A DNA stretch of 64,000 bases from Streptomyces monomycini (lineage in GTDB: Bacteria > Actinomycetota > Actinomycetes > Streptomycetales > Streptomycetaceae). The notes under the pieces were generated by a model. That model ran no database searches and was not told the origin of the DNA. It was given only the letters and a program-made list of their open reading frames with translations. The stretch's first letter is position 1; the number at the start of each line of letters is the position of its first letter. The DNA lies in assembly GCF_022271435.1 (NCBI RefSeq), contig NZ_JAFIQY010000011.1, positions 62,001 to 126,000 on the forward strand, written 5' to 3'. The translations under genes were made by a program, and so were the position numbers. Of this stretch, positions 8,507-17,805 are shown piece after piece.

Positions 8507-9757
8507 TTGGCCCCGCAGGCCCCGCGACAGATTCCGGTCATCGTGCTCGCCGGATTCCTCGGTTCCGGCAAGACGACCCTGCTCAACCATCTGCTGGGCC
8601 GCAGCGGCGGCAGCCGCGTCGGAGCGGTGGTCAACGACTTCGGCAGCATCGAGATCGACGCCATGACGGTGGCCGGGCAGGTCGACTCGATGGTTTCGCT
8701 GGGCAACGGCTGTCTCTGCTGCGCCGTCGACACCAGCGAGCTGGACGAGTACCTGGAGCGCCTGGCCCGGCCGTCGGCCCGTATCGATGTCATCGTCATC
8801 GAGGCGAGCGGTCTGGCCGAGCCGCAGGAACTCATCCGCATGATCCTGGCCAGCGAGAACGACCGGATCGTCTACGGCGGGCTGGCCGAGGTCGTCGACG
8901 CGGCGGAGTTCGGGGCCACCCGAGCCCGGCATCCGGAGATCGACCGGCATGTGGCCATCGCCGATCTGGTGGTGCTGAACAAGGCCGACCGGATCGGGGA
9001 GGCGGAGCAGCGGTCACTGCTGGAGACCCTCGCCGAGCTGAGCCCGGGGACGCCGGTCGTGCCCGCCGCGTACGGGCGGATCGACCCGGAGCTGTTCTTC
9101 GACCGCAAGCCGCGCGACGCGGACGACGAGGCGGTCCGTCAGCTGTCCTTCGAGGACCTGTTCCGTGCGGAAGCGGAGGCCGAGGCGGAGGCGCAGGCGG
9201 AGGCCGGAGCGGGCGGAGAAGCGGCCGGGGAACACGCGTGCGGCGAGCACGGACCGGGGTGCCACGGCCACGGCCACCGGCAGCATCTTCACGCCGCCTA
9301 CGAGAGCGTCGCATTCGAGTCGGACGAGCCGATGAACCCGCGCCGGCTCATGGCCTTCCTGGACAGCAGGCCCGCCGGCCTCTATCGGATCAAGGGGTTC
9401 GTCCACTTCGACGTGCCGGAGAACCGTCAGAAGTTCGCCGTGCACGCGGTCGGCGACTTTCTGCGCTTCTATCCTTCGCCGTGGCAGCCGGACGAGGAGC
9501 GCCGCACCCAGCTCGTCCTGATCGGCAGCGGGATCGATACGGCGGCGGTACGCAAGGAGCTGACCGACTGCCGGGAGACGGGCCCGGAGCGCGCCGACGT
9601 CAACAGCATGTGGGGCGTACTCCGGTACGTACCGTCCAACGGAGAGCCCGGTGCGTCCGGTGAACCCGGCGAGCCCGACGACTTCGCCGGTCCGCAGGAG
9701 TCGGAGCCGCAGGAGTCGGAGCCGCAGGAGTCGGAGCCGCAGGAACCGGATCAGTAG
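8507..9757 (+). CDS. CobW/COG0523-family GTPase (putative zinc metallochaperone)
   Basis: This is a 416-residue GTPase of the CobW/P47K family. The P-loop GFLGSGKTTLL lies near residue 15, the metal-binding GNGCLCC motif near 65, a base-specificity NKAD motif near 155, and a CobW C-terminal domain at about 270-385. A Glu/Ala-rich and His-rich linker (EHACGEHGPGCHGHGHRQHLH region) separates the two domains and could bind zinc. The start is taken as TTG 8507 because GGAGG lies 7 bases upstream and homology begins there. Upstream in-frame ATG 8339 would overlap the citrate synthase gene. The tail holds three 15-bp direct repeats encoding ESEPQ units. The client metalloprotein is unknown. Confidence 0.87.
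   Translation: MAPQAPRQIPVIVLAGFLGSGKTTLLNHLLGRSGGSRVGAVVNDFGSIEIDAMTVAGQVDSMVSLGNGCLCCAVDTSELDEYLERLARPSARIDVIVIEASGLAEPQELIRMILASENDRIVYGGLAEVVDAAEFGATRARHPEIDRHVAIADLVVLNKADRIGEAEQRSLLETLAELSPGTPVVPAAYGRIDPELFFDRKPRDADDEAVRQLSFEDLFRAEAEAEAEAQAEAGAGGEAAGEHACGEHGPGCHGHGHRQHLHAAYESVAFESDEPMNPRRLMAFLDSRPAGLYRIKGFVHFDVPENRQKFAVHAVGDFLRFYPSPWQPDEERRTQLVLIGSGIDTAAVRKELTDCRETGPERADVNSMWGVLRYVPSNGEPGASGEPGEPDDFAGPQESEPQESEPQESEPQEPDQ
9698..9742 (+). repeat. Three tandem 15-bp repeats at the end of the CobW gene
   Basis: GAGTCGGAGCCGCAG occurs three times without interruption (9698-9712, 9713-9727, 9728-9742) and encodes an acidic QESEP tail. Such in-frame repeats can vary in copy number between strains by replication slippage. 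Confidence 0.9.
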
Positions 9758-9882
9758 GAGCCGGATCAGCCGAGGAGCCCGACGACCGGTAGCCGCAGCC
9801 CACGCCCCCGTCCGGACACCGAGCCCCCGTAAACAGCACGACAGGCCTGACGCCCCGATGCCCCGACGGGCGCGACGAGTAC

Positions 9883-9926
9883 GGCGACGCCTCCGGCCCG
9901 GCCCCAGCCGTCCCGGAGGCGTCGCC
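9883..9926. terminator. Bidirectional hairpin between cobW-like gene and parC
   Basis: GGCGACGCCTCCGG (9883-9896) and CCGGAGGCGTCGCC (9913-9926) form a perfect 14-bp stem with a 16-base loop between two convergent genes. No T-tract follows, which is common for streptomycete terminators. Confidence 0.65.
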
Positions 9927-9968
9927 ACCCGTATCACCGTCCCGGGCGCAGCACCGCGCCCGCGCCCG

Positions 9969-12416
9969 CTACACCGGCCCGGCCAGCGCGCTGACCGGCT
10001 TCGTCAGCGGGACGCCGGAGCCGTCCCGGCGCGGGTCCGGCTCCGGCAGGTCGACCGGGACGCCCTTGGCGTTCGCCGCCCGCACCGGCGCGGCGCCGGC
10101 CCAGGCCAGGGAGAGGCAGTCCTCGCCCTTCAGGAACCGCTGGCAGCGCACGCCACCGGTCGCCCGGCCCTTGCGCGGATACTGGTCGAAGGGGGTGAGC
10201 TTGGCCGTGGAGACCGAGTCGTCGAGCGTGCCGTGCGAGCCGGAGACGGTGAAGACCATGGCGTCGGCGGCCGGGTCGACGGCCGAGAAGAAGATGACCT
10301 TCGCGTCCGGGCCCAGTTTGATGCCCGTCATGCCGCCCGCGGGCCGGCCCTGCGGCCGTACCTGGCCGGCCGGATAGCGGAGCAGCTGTGCCTCGTCGGT
10401 GATGAAGACCAGGTCCTCCTCGCCCGTACGCAGCTCCGCGGCGCCCACGATGCGGTCGCCGTCCTTGAGGGTGATGACCTCCAACTCCTCCTTGTGGGAG
10501 GGATAGTCCGGCACCACGCGCTTGACGATGCCCGCTTCCGTGCCGAGGGCCAGCCCCGGTGAGGATTCGTCGAGCGTCATCAGGCAGATCAGCGTCTCGC
10601 CGTCCTGGAGGCTGAGGAACTCGGAGACCGGCGCGCCGCCCGACAGGGTCGGCGCCGCGATGGTGTCCGGGAGCTGTGGCAGATCGACCACCTGGAGCCG
10701 CAGCAGCCGGCCGGTGGACGTCACCGCGCCCACCTCGCCGCGCGTGGTGGCCGGCACCGCCGAGACGATCACGTCGTGCTTGACGCGCTTGGCCTCCGCG
10801 TCGAAGTTCACCTCGCCGTTGGCCGTACGGGCCAGCAGGCCCGTGGAGGACAGCAGCACCCGGCACGGGTCGTCGGCGACCTCCAGCGGCACCGCCGCCA
10901 CCGGGGCGCCCGCCGACTCCAGCAGGACGGTGCGCCGGTCCGTGCCGTACTTCTTGGCCACCGCGGCCAGCTCGCCGGAGACCAGCTTGCGCAGCTCGGC
11001 GTCCGATTCGAGGATCTTGGTCAGCTCCTCGATCTCCGCCTTGAGCCTGTCGCGCTCCGACTCCAGCTCGATGCGGTCGAACTTGGTCAGGCGGCGCAGC
11101 GGGGTGTCGAGGATGTACTGCGTCTGGATGTCGCTCAGCGCGAAGCGGTCCATCAGCCGCTCCTTGGCCTGGGCGCTGTTGTCGCTGGAGCGGATGAGGC
11201 GGATCACCTCGTCGATGTCGACCAGGGCCGTGAGCAGGCCCTCGACCAGGTGGAGACGGTCGCGCTTCTTGGTGCGGCGGAATTCGCTGCGCCGGCGCAC
11301 CACGTCGAAGCGATGGTCGACGTACACCTCCAGCAGCTCCTTGAGGCCCAGCGTCAGCGGCTGGCCGTCCACCAGCGCGACGTTGTTGATGCCGAAGGAC
11401 TCCTCCATGGCCGTGAGCTTGTAGAGCTGCTCCAGGACGGCTTCCGGGTTGAAGCCGTTCTTGATCTCGATGACCAGGCGCAGGCCGTGCTCGCGGTCGG
11501 TGAGGTCCTTGACGTCCGCGATGCCCTGGAGCTTCTTCGCGCCCACCAGGTCCTTGATCTTGGAGATGACCTTCTCGGGGCCGACCGCGAACGGCAGTTC
11601 GGTGACGACCAGGCCCTTGCGGCGGGCGGTGACGTTCTCCACCGCGACGGTGGCACGGATCTTGAAGGTGCCGCGCCCGGACTCGTACGCGTCGCGGATG
11701 CCGCCCAGGCCCACGATCCGGCCGCCGGTCGGCAGGTCGGGGCCCGGCACGTAGCGCATCAGCGTGTCGAGGTCCGCGTTCGGGTGCTTGATCAGGTGGC
11801 GGGCGGCGGCGATGACCTCGCCGAGGTTGTGCGGCGGCATGTTCGTCGCCATGCCGACCGCGATGCCGGACGCGCCGTTGACGAGGAGGTTCGGGTAGGC
11901 GGCCGGCAGGGCGACCGGCTCCTGCTCCTGGCCGTCGTAGTTCGGTGCGAAGTCGACGGTGTCCTCGTCGATGGACTCCGTCATCAGGGAGGTCGCCGAG
12001 GCCATCTTGCACTCGGTGTACCGCATGGCGGCGGGCGGGTCGTCGTTTCCGAGCGAGCCGAAGTTGCCGTGGCCGTCCACCAGGGGCAGCCGCATGGAGA
12101 AGGACTGCGCCATCCGCACCAGGGCGTCGTAGATGGAGGCGTCGCCGTGCGGGTGGAGCTTACCCATCACCTCGCCGACGACACGGGCGCACTTGACGTA
12201 GCTGCGCTCGGGGCGCAGCCCCATCTCGTTCATCTGGTAGAGGATGCGGCGGTGTACGGGCTTGAGGCCGTCGCGGGCGTCCGGGAGGGCGCGGGAGTAG
12301 ATGACCGAGTACGCGTACTCAAGGAAGGAGCCCTGCATCTCGTCGACGACGTCGATGTCGAGGATCCTCTCCTCGAAGTCGTCCGGCGGCGGGGTCTTCG
12401 TGCTACGGCGGGCCAT
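9969..12416 (-). CDS. parC: DNA topoisomerase IV subunit A (ParC/GyrA family)
   Basis: This is an 815-residue type IIA topoisomerase A subunit, which cuts and rejoins DNA to decatenate chromosomes. The breakage domain includes the HPHGDASIYDALVRMAQ quinolone-determining region (about 88-104) and the catalytic Tyr133 in AAMRYTECK. The C-terminal third consists of beta-pinwheel blades without a clear canonical GyrA-box, which favours topoisomerase IV over gyrase. The ATG has a suitably placed purine-rich site. No B subunit gene is visible in this window. A second gyrA elsewhere in the genome is expected but not shown here. Confidence 0.88.
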   Translation of the reverse strand: MARRSTKTPPPDDFEERILDIDVVDEMQGSFLEYAYSVIYSRALPDARDGLKPVHRRILYQMNEMGLRPERSYVKCARVVGEVMGKLHPHGDASIYDALVRMAQSFSMRLPLVDGHGNFGSLGNDDPPAAMRYTECKMASATSLMTESIDEDTVDFAPNYDGQEQEPVALPAAYPNLLVNGASGIAVGMATNMPPHNLGEVIAAARHLIKHPNADLDTLMRYVPGPDLPTGGRIVGLGGIRDAYESGRGTFKIRATVAVENVTARRKGLVVTELPFAVGPEKVISKIKDLVGAKKLQGIADVKDLTDREHGLRLVIEIKNGFNPEAVLEQLYKLTAMEESFGINNVALVDGQPLTLGLKELLEVYVDHRFDVVRRRSEFRRTKKRDRLHLVEGLLTALVDIDEVIRLIRSSDNSAQAKERLMDRFALSDIQTQYILDTPLRRLTKFDRIELESERDRLKAEIEELTKILESDAELRKLVSGELAAVAKKYGTDRRTVLLESAGAPVAAVPLEVADDPCRVLLSSTGLLARTANGEVNFDAEAKRVKHDVIVSAVPATTRGEVGAVTSTGRLLRLQVVDLPQLPDTIAAPTLSGGAPVSEFLSLQDGETLICLMTLDESSPGLALGTEAGIVKRVVPDYPSHKEELEVITLKDGDRIVGAAELRTGEEDLVFITDEAQLLRYPAGQVRPQGRPAGGMTGIKLGPDAKVIFFSAVDPAADAMVFTVSGSHGTLDDSVSTAKLTPFDQYPRKGRATGGVRCQRFLKGEDCLSLAWAGAAPVRAANAKGVPVDLPEPDPRRDGSGVPLTKPVSALAGPV

Positions 12417-12657
12417 CGCGGCTGCGGCTCCTTCGCTTGCGTCCTGCTGCTTGCCGATGCGGGATCAACGTTCGGGTCTTTCGCGGACCATTGTGGCCCG
12501 CCCCACTGACAACGCCGACCGCGACCCTCCCCAGGGCCCGGACGAGGTCACCGCGAAGTCCGCTCGTACGAGGCAGCCCGGCCGGGAACTTCGCCATAGC
12601 TCGGCACGCTTGCATACAGTGACAGAACTTCCTCGCAAGCGGATCGAAGGGACGTAC

Positions 12658-14001
12658 ATGCCCATGGGTCACACGGCCACAGAACAAGCCGGCTCCGGCG
12701 GCCTGACAGCGACCGAGCACCGGCTGGCCAACGGCCTGCGTGTGGTGCTCTCCGAAGATCACCTGACCCCGGTCGCCGCGGTCTGCCTCTGGTACGACGT
12801 CGGCTCGCGCCACGAGGTCAAGGGGCGCACGGGCCTGGCCCACCTCTTCGAGCACCTCATGTTCCAGGGCTCCGCCCAGGTCTCGGGCAACGGCCACTTC
12901 GAACTGGTCCAGGGCGCCGGCGGCTCCCTGAACGGCACCACCAGCTTCGAGCGCACCAACTACTTCGAGACCATGCCCGCCCACCAGCTGGAGCTCGCGC
13001 TCTGGCTGGAGGCCGACCGCATGGGCTCCCTGCTCACGGCGCTCGACGAGGAGTCCCTGGACAACCAGCGCGACGTCGTCAAGAACGAGCGCCGCCAGCG
13101 TTACGACAACGTCCCCTACGGCACGGCCTTCGAGAAGCTGACGGCCATGGCCTACCCGGAGGGACACCCGTACCACCACACGCCCATCGGTTCGATGGCC
13201 GACCTGGACGCCGCCTCCCTGGAGGACGCGCGGGCCTTCTTCCGTACGTACTACGCGCCCAACAACGCGGTGCTGTCGATCGTCGGCGACATCGACACCG
13301 AGCAGACCCTCGCCTGGGTGGAGAAGTACTTCGGCACCATCCCCGGCCACGAGGGCAAGCAGCCGCCGCGCGACGGCTCCCTCCCGGAGGTCATCGGCAA
13401 GGAGCTGCGCGAGGTCGTCGAGGAGGACGTCCCCTCCCGCGCCCTGATGGCCGCCTACCGCCTCCCGCACGACGGCACCCGCGAGGCCGACGCGGCCGAC
13501 CTGGCGCTGACCGTGCTCGGCGGCGGCGAGTCCTCGCGGCTGTACAACCGGCTGGTGCGCCGTGACCGTACGGCCGTGGCGGCGGGCTTCGGCCTGCTCC
13601 GGCTGGCCGGCGCCCCCTCGCTGGGCTGGCTGGACGTGAAGACCTCCGGCGGCGTCGAGGTCTCCGGCATCGAGAGCGCCGTCGACGAGGAGCTGGCCCG
13701 CTTCGCCGAGGAGGGGCCCACGCCCGAGGAGATGGAGCGCGCGCAGGCCCAGCTGGAGCGCGAGTGGCTGGACCGGCTCGCCACGGCCGCCGGGCGCGCC
13801 GACGAACTGTGCCGGTTCACGGTCCTGTTCGGCGACCCGCAGCTCGCCCTGACGGCCGTGCAGCGCGTCCTGGACATCACCCCGCAGGAGGTGCAGGAGG
13901 TCGCCAAGGCCCGGCTGCGCCCCGACAACCGCGCGGTCCTCGTGTACGAGCCGACCGAGCCGACCGCCGCCGAGGACAACGACGAGGAGGCGGCCCAGTG
14001 A
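12658..14001 (+). CDS. M16-family zinc metallopeptidase (catalytic subunit)
   Basis: This is a 447-residue pitrilysin/processing-peptidase family protein. The inverted zinc motif HLFEH lies at residues 62-66 (GLAHLFEHLMFQGS), with downstream glutamates in LDNQRDVVKNERR. No signal peptide is evident, so it is probably cytoplasmic. The start ATG follows GAAGGGA. The gene overlaps the next M16 gene by 4 bp (GTGA), and the two probably form a heterodimer as in mitochondrial processing peptidase. It is transcribed divergently from parC, with a 241-bp shared upstream region. The natural substrate is unknown. Confidence 0.88.
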   Translation: MPMGHTATEQAGSGGLTATEHRLANGLRVVLSEDHLTPVAAVCLWYDVGSRHEVKGRTGLAHLFEHLMFQGSAQVSGNGHFELVQGAGGSLNGTTSFERTNYFETMPAHQLELALWLEADRMGSLLTALDEESLDNQRDVVKNERRQRYDNVPYGTAFEKLTAMAYPEGHPYHHTPIGSMADLDAASLEDARAFFRTYYAPNNAVLSIVGDIDTEQTLAWVEKYFGTIPGHEGKQPPRDGSLPEVIGKELREVVEEDVPSRALMAAYRLPHDGTREADAADLALTVLGGGESSRLYNRLVRRDRTAVAAGFGLLRLAGAPSLGWLDVKTSGGVEVSGIESAVDEELARFAEEGPTPEEMERAQAQLEREWLDRLATAAGRADELCRFTVLFGDPQLALTAVQRVLDITPQEVQEVAKARLRPDNRAVLVYEPTEPTAAEDNDEEAAQ

Positions 14002-15389
14002 GTGACGCCGTCAGCAGCACGATGACCTTCCACCCGCAGCCGGTCGGCGGCGACCCCAAGCCGTGGGCCTTCCCGGCCCCTGAGCGCGGCCGGCTCCCCA
14101 ACGGCCTCACGGTCCTGCGCAGCCACCGCCCGGGCCAGCAGGTCGTCGCCGTCGAGATCGACGTCGTCGCGCCCCTGGAGGCCGAGCCGGCGGGCCTGGA
14201 CGGCGTCGCCACGATCATGGCGCGCGCCCTGTCCGAGGGCACCGACAAGCACGACGCCGAGGAGTTCGCCGCCGAGCTGGAGCGCTGCGGCGCCACTCTC
14301 GACGCGCACGCCGACCACCCCGGCGTCCGGGTGTCCCTGGAGGTCCCGGCCTCCCGGCTGGACAAGGCGCTCGGCCTGCTCGCCGACGCTCTGCGCGCCC
14401 CCGCCTTCCCGGACGGCGAGGTCGAGCGCCTGGTGGCCAACCGCCTCGACGAGATCCCGCACGAGCTGGCCAATCCGGCTCGCCGCGCCGCGATGGCCCT
14501 GTCTAAGGAGCTGTTCCCGGCCGACTCCCGGATGTCCCGGCCGCGCCAGGGCACCGAGGAGACCGTCACCCGTATCGACGCGGCGGCCGTACGTGCCTTC
14601 TACGAGGCCCATGTGCGCCCCGCCACGGCCACCGCCGTCGTCGTCGGCGACTTCTCCGGCGTCGATCTGGACGCGGCCCTCGCGGAGACCCTCGGCGCCT
14701 GGACGGGGTCGCCCGCCGAACCGGTGAAGGCCAGCCCGATCACCGCCGACGACACCGGCCGCGTCGTGATCGTCGACCGCCCCGGCGCCGTACAGACCCA
14801 GCTGCTGATCGGCCGGATCGGCGCCGACCGGCACGACCGCGTCTGGCCCGCGCAGGTGCTCGGCACGTACTGCCTGGGCGGCACCCTCACCTCCCGCCTG
14901 GACCGGGTGCTGCGCGAGGAGAAGGGCTACACCTACGGGGTGCGCTCCTTCGGGCAGGTGCTGCGCTCCTCGGCCGACGGCGACGGCGCCGCGATGCTCG
15001 CCATCAGCGGTTCGGTGGACACCGCCTCGACCGGCCCGGCGCTGGAGGACCTCTGGAAGGTGCTGCGCACCCTCGCGGCGGAGGGCCTGACGGACGCCGA
15101 GCGCGACGTGGCCGTACAGAACCTCGTCGGGGTCGCGCCGCTGAAGTACGAGACGGCGGCGGCCGTCGCGGGCACCCTCGCCGACCAGGTCGAGCAGCAG
15201 CTTCCGGACGACTACCAGGCCCGGCTGTACGAGCGGCTTGCGCAGACCGGCACGGTCGAGGCGACCGCCGCGGCCGTCAACGCCTTCCCGGTCGACCGGC
15301 TGGTGACGGTCCTGGTGGGCGACGCCGCCGCGATCGAGGAGCCCGTCAAGGCGCTCGGTATCGGGGAGGTGACGGTCGTCAAGGGCTGA
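13998..15389 (+). CDS. M16-family peptidase-like protein (non-catalytic partner)
   Basis: This is a 463-residue M16-family paralogue starting at GTG 13998, translationally coupled to the catalytic M16 gene. The equivalent of the zinc motif is absent: the region reads LDGVATIMARALSEGT with no HxxEH. It keeps the family's glycine-rich and fold-forming segments (YCLGGTLTSRLDRVLREEKG and YTYGVRSF). By analogy to alpha/beta processing peptidases it most likely completes the substrate chamber. A strong terminator follows about 120 bp downstream. Confidence 0.86.
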   Translation: MSDAVSSTMTFHPQPVGGDPKPWAFPAPERGRLPNGLTVLRSHRPGQQVVAVEIDVVAPLEAEPAGLDGVATIMARALSEGTDKHDAEEFAAELERCGATLDAHADHPGVRVSLEVPASRLDKALGLLADALRAPAFPDGEVERLVANRLDEIPHELANPARRAAMALSKELFPADSRMSRPRQGTEETVTRIDAAAVRAFYEAHVRPATATAVVVGDFSGVDLDAALAETLGAWTGSPAEPVKASPITADDTGRVVIVDRPGAVQTQLLIGRIGADRHDRVWPAQVLGTYCLGGTLTSRLDRVLREEKGYTYGVRSFGQVLRSSADGDGAAMLAISGSVDTASTGPALEDLWKVLRTLAAEGLTDAERDVAVQNLVGVAPLKYETAAAVAGTLADQVEQQLPDDYQARLYERLAQTGTVEATAAAVNAFPVDRLVTVLVGDAAAIEEPVKALGIGEVTVVKG

Positions 15390-15508
15390 GGCGCGACGCG
15401 CCGGCGCGGGACGGACAGCCGGTGACCGGTGGTGGCCGGTGATGGCCGACGGCTGCCGCGATGGCTGACGGCCGTGACCCGGACGAGTGACGAACGGTCA
15501 CATAAGGG

Positions 15509-15545
15509 ATCCAGTGGTGCGCAGGCGCCACTGGATCTTCTTTAT
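15509..15545 (+). terminator. Rho-independent terminator after the M16 pair
   Basis: GATCCAGTGG (15509-15518) pairs perfectly with CCACTGGATC (15529-15538), followed by TTCTTT. It closes the M16 operon and insulates the riboswitch-controlled gene downstream. Confidence 0.8.
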
Positions 15546-15610
15546 GCCCCAATTGTTGGGGGTGGTTGCACGGTGCCCGTGTGGCGTACGGCACAAAACC
15601 GGGGTTCTGT

Positions 15611-15640
15611 TTGCCGATTGAAAGTTGCCCCGTTTAGCGT
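15611..15640 (+). promoter_or_regulatory. Candidate promoter for the riboswitch-controlled M23 peptidase
   Basis: TTGCCG at 15611-15616 and TAGCGT at 15635-15640 are separated by 18 bp and lie just upstream of the aptamer. Both boxes are loose matches, so this is a candidate only. Confidence 0.35.
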
Positions 15641-15677
15641 CGATCCGGCTGTCCGCAGGATCACCGCCGCAACCGCG

Positions 15678-15833
15678 GCACGGACAGTCATCGCCGAGTC
15701 CCCGTACGGCGCGAGTCAGGGGAGCCGGGGACCCAAGTCCCCCGGGGTGAATCGGACGCCTTCCCGGAGGCGCCCGTAGGAGACCTTCCTGCTCCGAACC
15801 CGTCAGCTAACCCGGTAGGCGAGAGGGAAGGAA
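15678..15833 (+). ncRNA. ydaO/yuaA (cyclic di-AMP) riboswitch
   Basis: Conserved ydaO elements are present in order: TCATCGCCGAGTCC, GGGGTGAATCGG, CGTAGGAGACC, and CCGAACCCGTCAGCTAACC followed by CGGTAGGCGAGAGGGAAGG. These form the characteristic two-fold junction that binds c-di-AMP. The class is known in actinobacteria upstream of cell-wall hydrolase genes and normally turns expression off when c-di-AMP is high. It lies directly in front of an M23 peptidase gene, as in those cases. Boundaries are approximate because I could not fold it. Confidence 0.85.
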
Positions 15834-15849
15834 AGGACACAGCCAGCCC

Positions 15850-16647
15850 ATGGCGTTCACCCGTGCCACCGGGAAGCACCGTGGTCCGAGCCGCAGCGCG
15901 CGGACGACCCGTAACCTCGCCGGCATAGCCACGCTCGCCGCCTCCGGCGTCATCGCCTCCGTCGCCTCCCCGGCTCTGGCGGCCGGCAACCCGGACGATG
16001 CGAGCAACCACGACACCGGCCTCCACCACGCCGTCGTCCTCGGCGACGAGCTCGCCGAGCAGATCGAGGCACAGGCCGACGCGCAGCAGGAGGCCGCCGA
16101 GGCCGCCGCCGCGCAGGCGAAGGCCGAGGCCGAGGCGCGCAAGCAGGCCGAGGAGGCCAAGCGTCAGGCCGAGGCCGAGGCGAAGAAGGAGCGGGAAGCC
16201 AAGGAGCGCGCCGCCCGTGAGGCCGAGCGCAAGCGCCTGCTCACGTACGTCTCGCCGGTCGACGGCTCCTACGTCTCCACCAGCTACAAGGCCTCCAGCG
16301 GCCTGTGGTCCTCGGGCAGCCACACCGGCATCGACTTCCACGCCGCCTACGGGACCACCGTGCACGCCGTCGGCTCCGGAACCGTCGTCGAGACCGGCTG
16401 GGGCGGCGCGTACGGGAACAACGTCATCATCAAGATGAACGACGGCACCTACACCCAGTACGGCCACCTGTCGTCCATCAGCGTCTCGGTCGGCCAGACG
16501 GTCACCCCGGGCCAGCAGATCGCCCTGTCCGGCAACACCGGCAACACCACCGGGCCGCACCTGCACTTCGAGGCCCGCACCTCCGCGGAGTACGGCTCGG
16601 ACATCGACCCGGTCGCCTACCTGCGCTCGCACGGTGTGAACGTCTGA
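15850..16647 (+). CDS. Secreted M23-family (LytM) endopeptidase
   Basis: This is a 265-residue exported protein. An N-terminal signal sequence has an Ala-rich hydrophobic core (about 22-43) and likely cleavage after PALAA (residue 45). Residues about 70-130 are a highly charged Ala/Glu/Lys/Arg coiled coil, and residues about 143-265 form the LytM domain with the zinc ligands in GSHTGIDFHA and GPHLHFEA. Such proteins cut peptidoglycan cross-links or activate other hydrolases. It is preceded by a c-di-AMP riboswitch, linking wall remodelling to osmotic/K+ signalling. The site GGAAAGGA lies somewhat far from the ATG, but no closer start fits. Confidence 0.9.
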   Translation: MAFTRATGKHRGPSRSARTTRNLAGIATLAASGVIASVASPALAAGNPDDASNHDTGLHHAVVLGDELAEQIEAQADAQQEAAEAAAAQAKAEAEARKQAEEAKRQAEAEAKKEREAKERAAREAERKRLLTYVSPVDGSYVSTSYKASSGLWSSGSHTGIDFHAAYGTTVHAVGSGTVVETGWGGAYGNNVIIKMNDGTYTQYGHLSSISVSVGQTVTPGQQIALSGNTGNTTGPHLHFEARTSAEYGSDIDPVAYLRSHGVNV

Positions 16648-16695
16648 CGCACACCCGTCACGCTGGCTCACTCCCGTCGCACCCGTCCCCCGTAC

Positions 16696-16733
16696 GATGC
16701 CCCGGCCCCCGCGGCCGGGGCATCTGCGTTTCC
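16696..16733 (+). terminator. Terminator after the M23 peptidase gene
   Basis: GATGCCCCGGCC (16696-16707) and GGCCGGGGCATC (16713-16724) form a perfect 12-bp stem with a 5-base loop, followed by a partly T-rich TGCGTTTCC. Confidence 0.8.
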
Positions 16734-16879
16734 GCCCGGGGAGCACCTGGCCAAAAAATATCCATGAATGCGCCGCGGCCGTCGGAGATCTGCTTTCTGT
16801 CGCCTAGAGTCACGTCGAAAGCCGCCGTCCGGCGGCATTTCCCGGAAGTTTCCAGTGAATTACGGCGGAGGCGCATACG

Positions 16880-17572
16880 GTGCGAGGTCCTCTTTCCGCG
16901 CATGTGGTGTGCACGGCGATCCGTGACGACATCGTGTCCGGTGTTCTTCCGCCGGGCAGCCGGCTGATCGAGGAAATGCTGGCCGGCCGCTACGGGGTCT
17001 CGCGCGTTCCCGTGCGTGAGGCGTTGCGTACGTTGCAGTCGGAGGGCTTCGTCGTCATCCGGCACCACGCGGGTGCCTGCGTGGCCGAGCCGACCGAGCG
17101 CGAGGCGGTCGACGCCCTGGACGTCCGGGCGCTGCTGGAGCCGCTCGGCGCCGCGCGCGCCGCCGCCCGCCGCACCGCGGCCCACATCAAGGTGTTGCGC
17201 GGCGTCGTGCGGCTGGGCCGTGAGCGCGCCCTGCACGGCCACCACGTCGAGCTGCGCCAACTCGACGGCTGGTTCCACGAGACGCTCGCCCAGGCGTCCG
17301 GCAGTACCGGCCTGGCGACGCTGCTCACCCAGCTGCGGCGCAAGATCGACTGGATGTACATGGTCGAGCTCCCGGCCTGCGACGAGCGCTCCTGGGAGGA
17401 GCACGGGGCGGTGCTGGACGCGGTGAGCCGCGGGGACGCCGAGCGGGCCCGCGCCCTGATGGCGGCGCACGTCGAGCGCTCGCGCCCGGCGTACCGGCTG
17501 CGCCCGGTGGTCCTCGGGCCGGCGGTGAGGGATACGAAACAGACCGTAAACACGGCGCGCGAACGGAATTAA
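16880..17572 (+). CDS. GntR-family transcriptional regulator (FCD/FadR-type)
   Basis: This is a 230-residue regulator starting at GTG 16880, with GGAGG 8 bases upstream. The N-terminal winged helix-turn-helix contains AIRDDIVSGVLPPGSRL and GVSRVPVREALRTL, classical GntR motifs. The C-terminal all-helical FCD domain (about 85-215), with DALDVRALLEPLGA and HETLA, carries the ligand and metal site. Its position next to HPr suggests a carbon-metabolism link, but the effector and targets cannot be read from sequence. The 308-bp stretch 17573-17880 holds only the ptsH terminator. Confidence 0.88.
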   Translation: MRGPLSAHVVCTAIRDDIVSGVLPPGSRLIEEMLAGRYGVSRVPVREALRTLQSEGFVVIRHHAGACVAEPTEREAVDALDVRALLEPLGAARAAARRTAAHIKVLRGVVRLGRERALHGHHVELRQLDGWFHETLAQASGSTGLATLLTQLRRKIDWMYMVELPACDERSWEEHGAVLDAVSRGDAERARALMAAHVERSRPAYRLRPVVLGPAVRDTKQTVNTARERN

Positions 17573-17805
17573 CAGGCGGGCCGTATACAGGCGGTAGGTG
17601 ATTTCACGCTATGCCGGGGAGTGGGTGCGAGTTCCGCGGCGGCACGGTGGCTGCGAGAAAGCGCGGGCTAATTTCCACGAAGGGCCGCAGAGAGTGCAGA
17701 AGAACTGCGGGTGAGGCGTGAGAGGAATTCCTCGACGTGTCCCGAGTAGTGGCGTGCGAGTTTTCCGGGGTGCCGCTCACCGGCCGTGGCGTAGGAGAAC
17801 GCACG

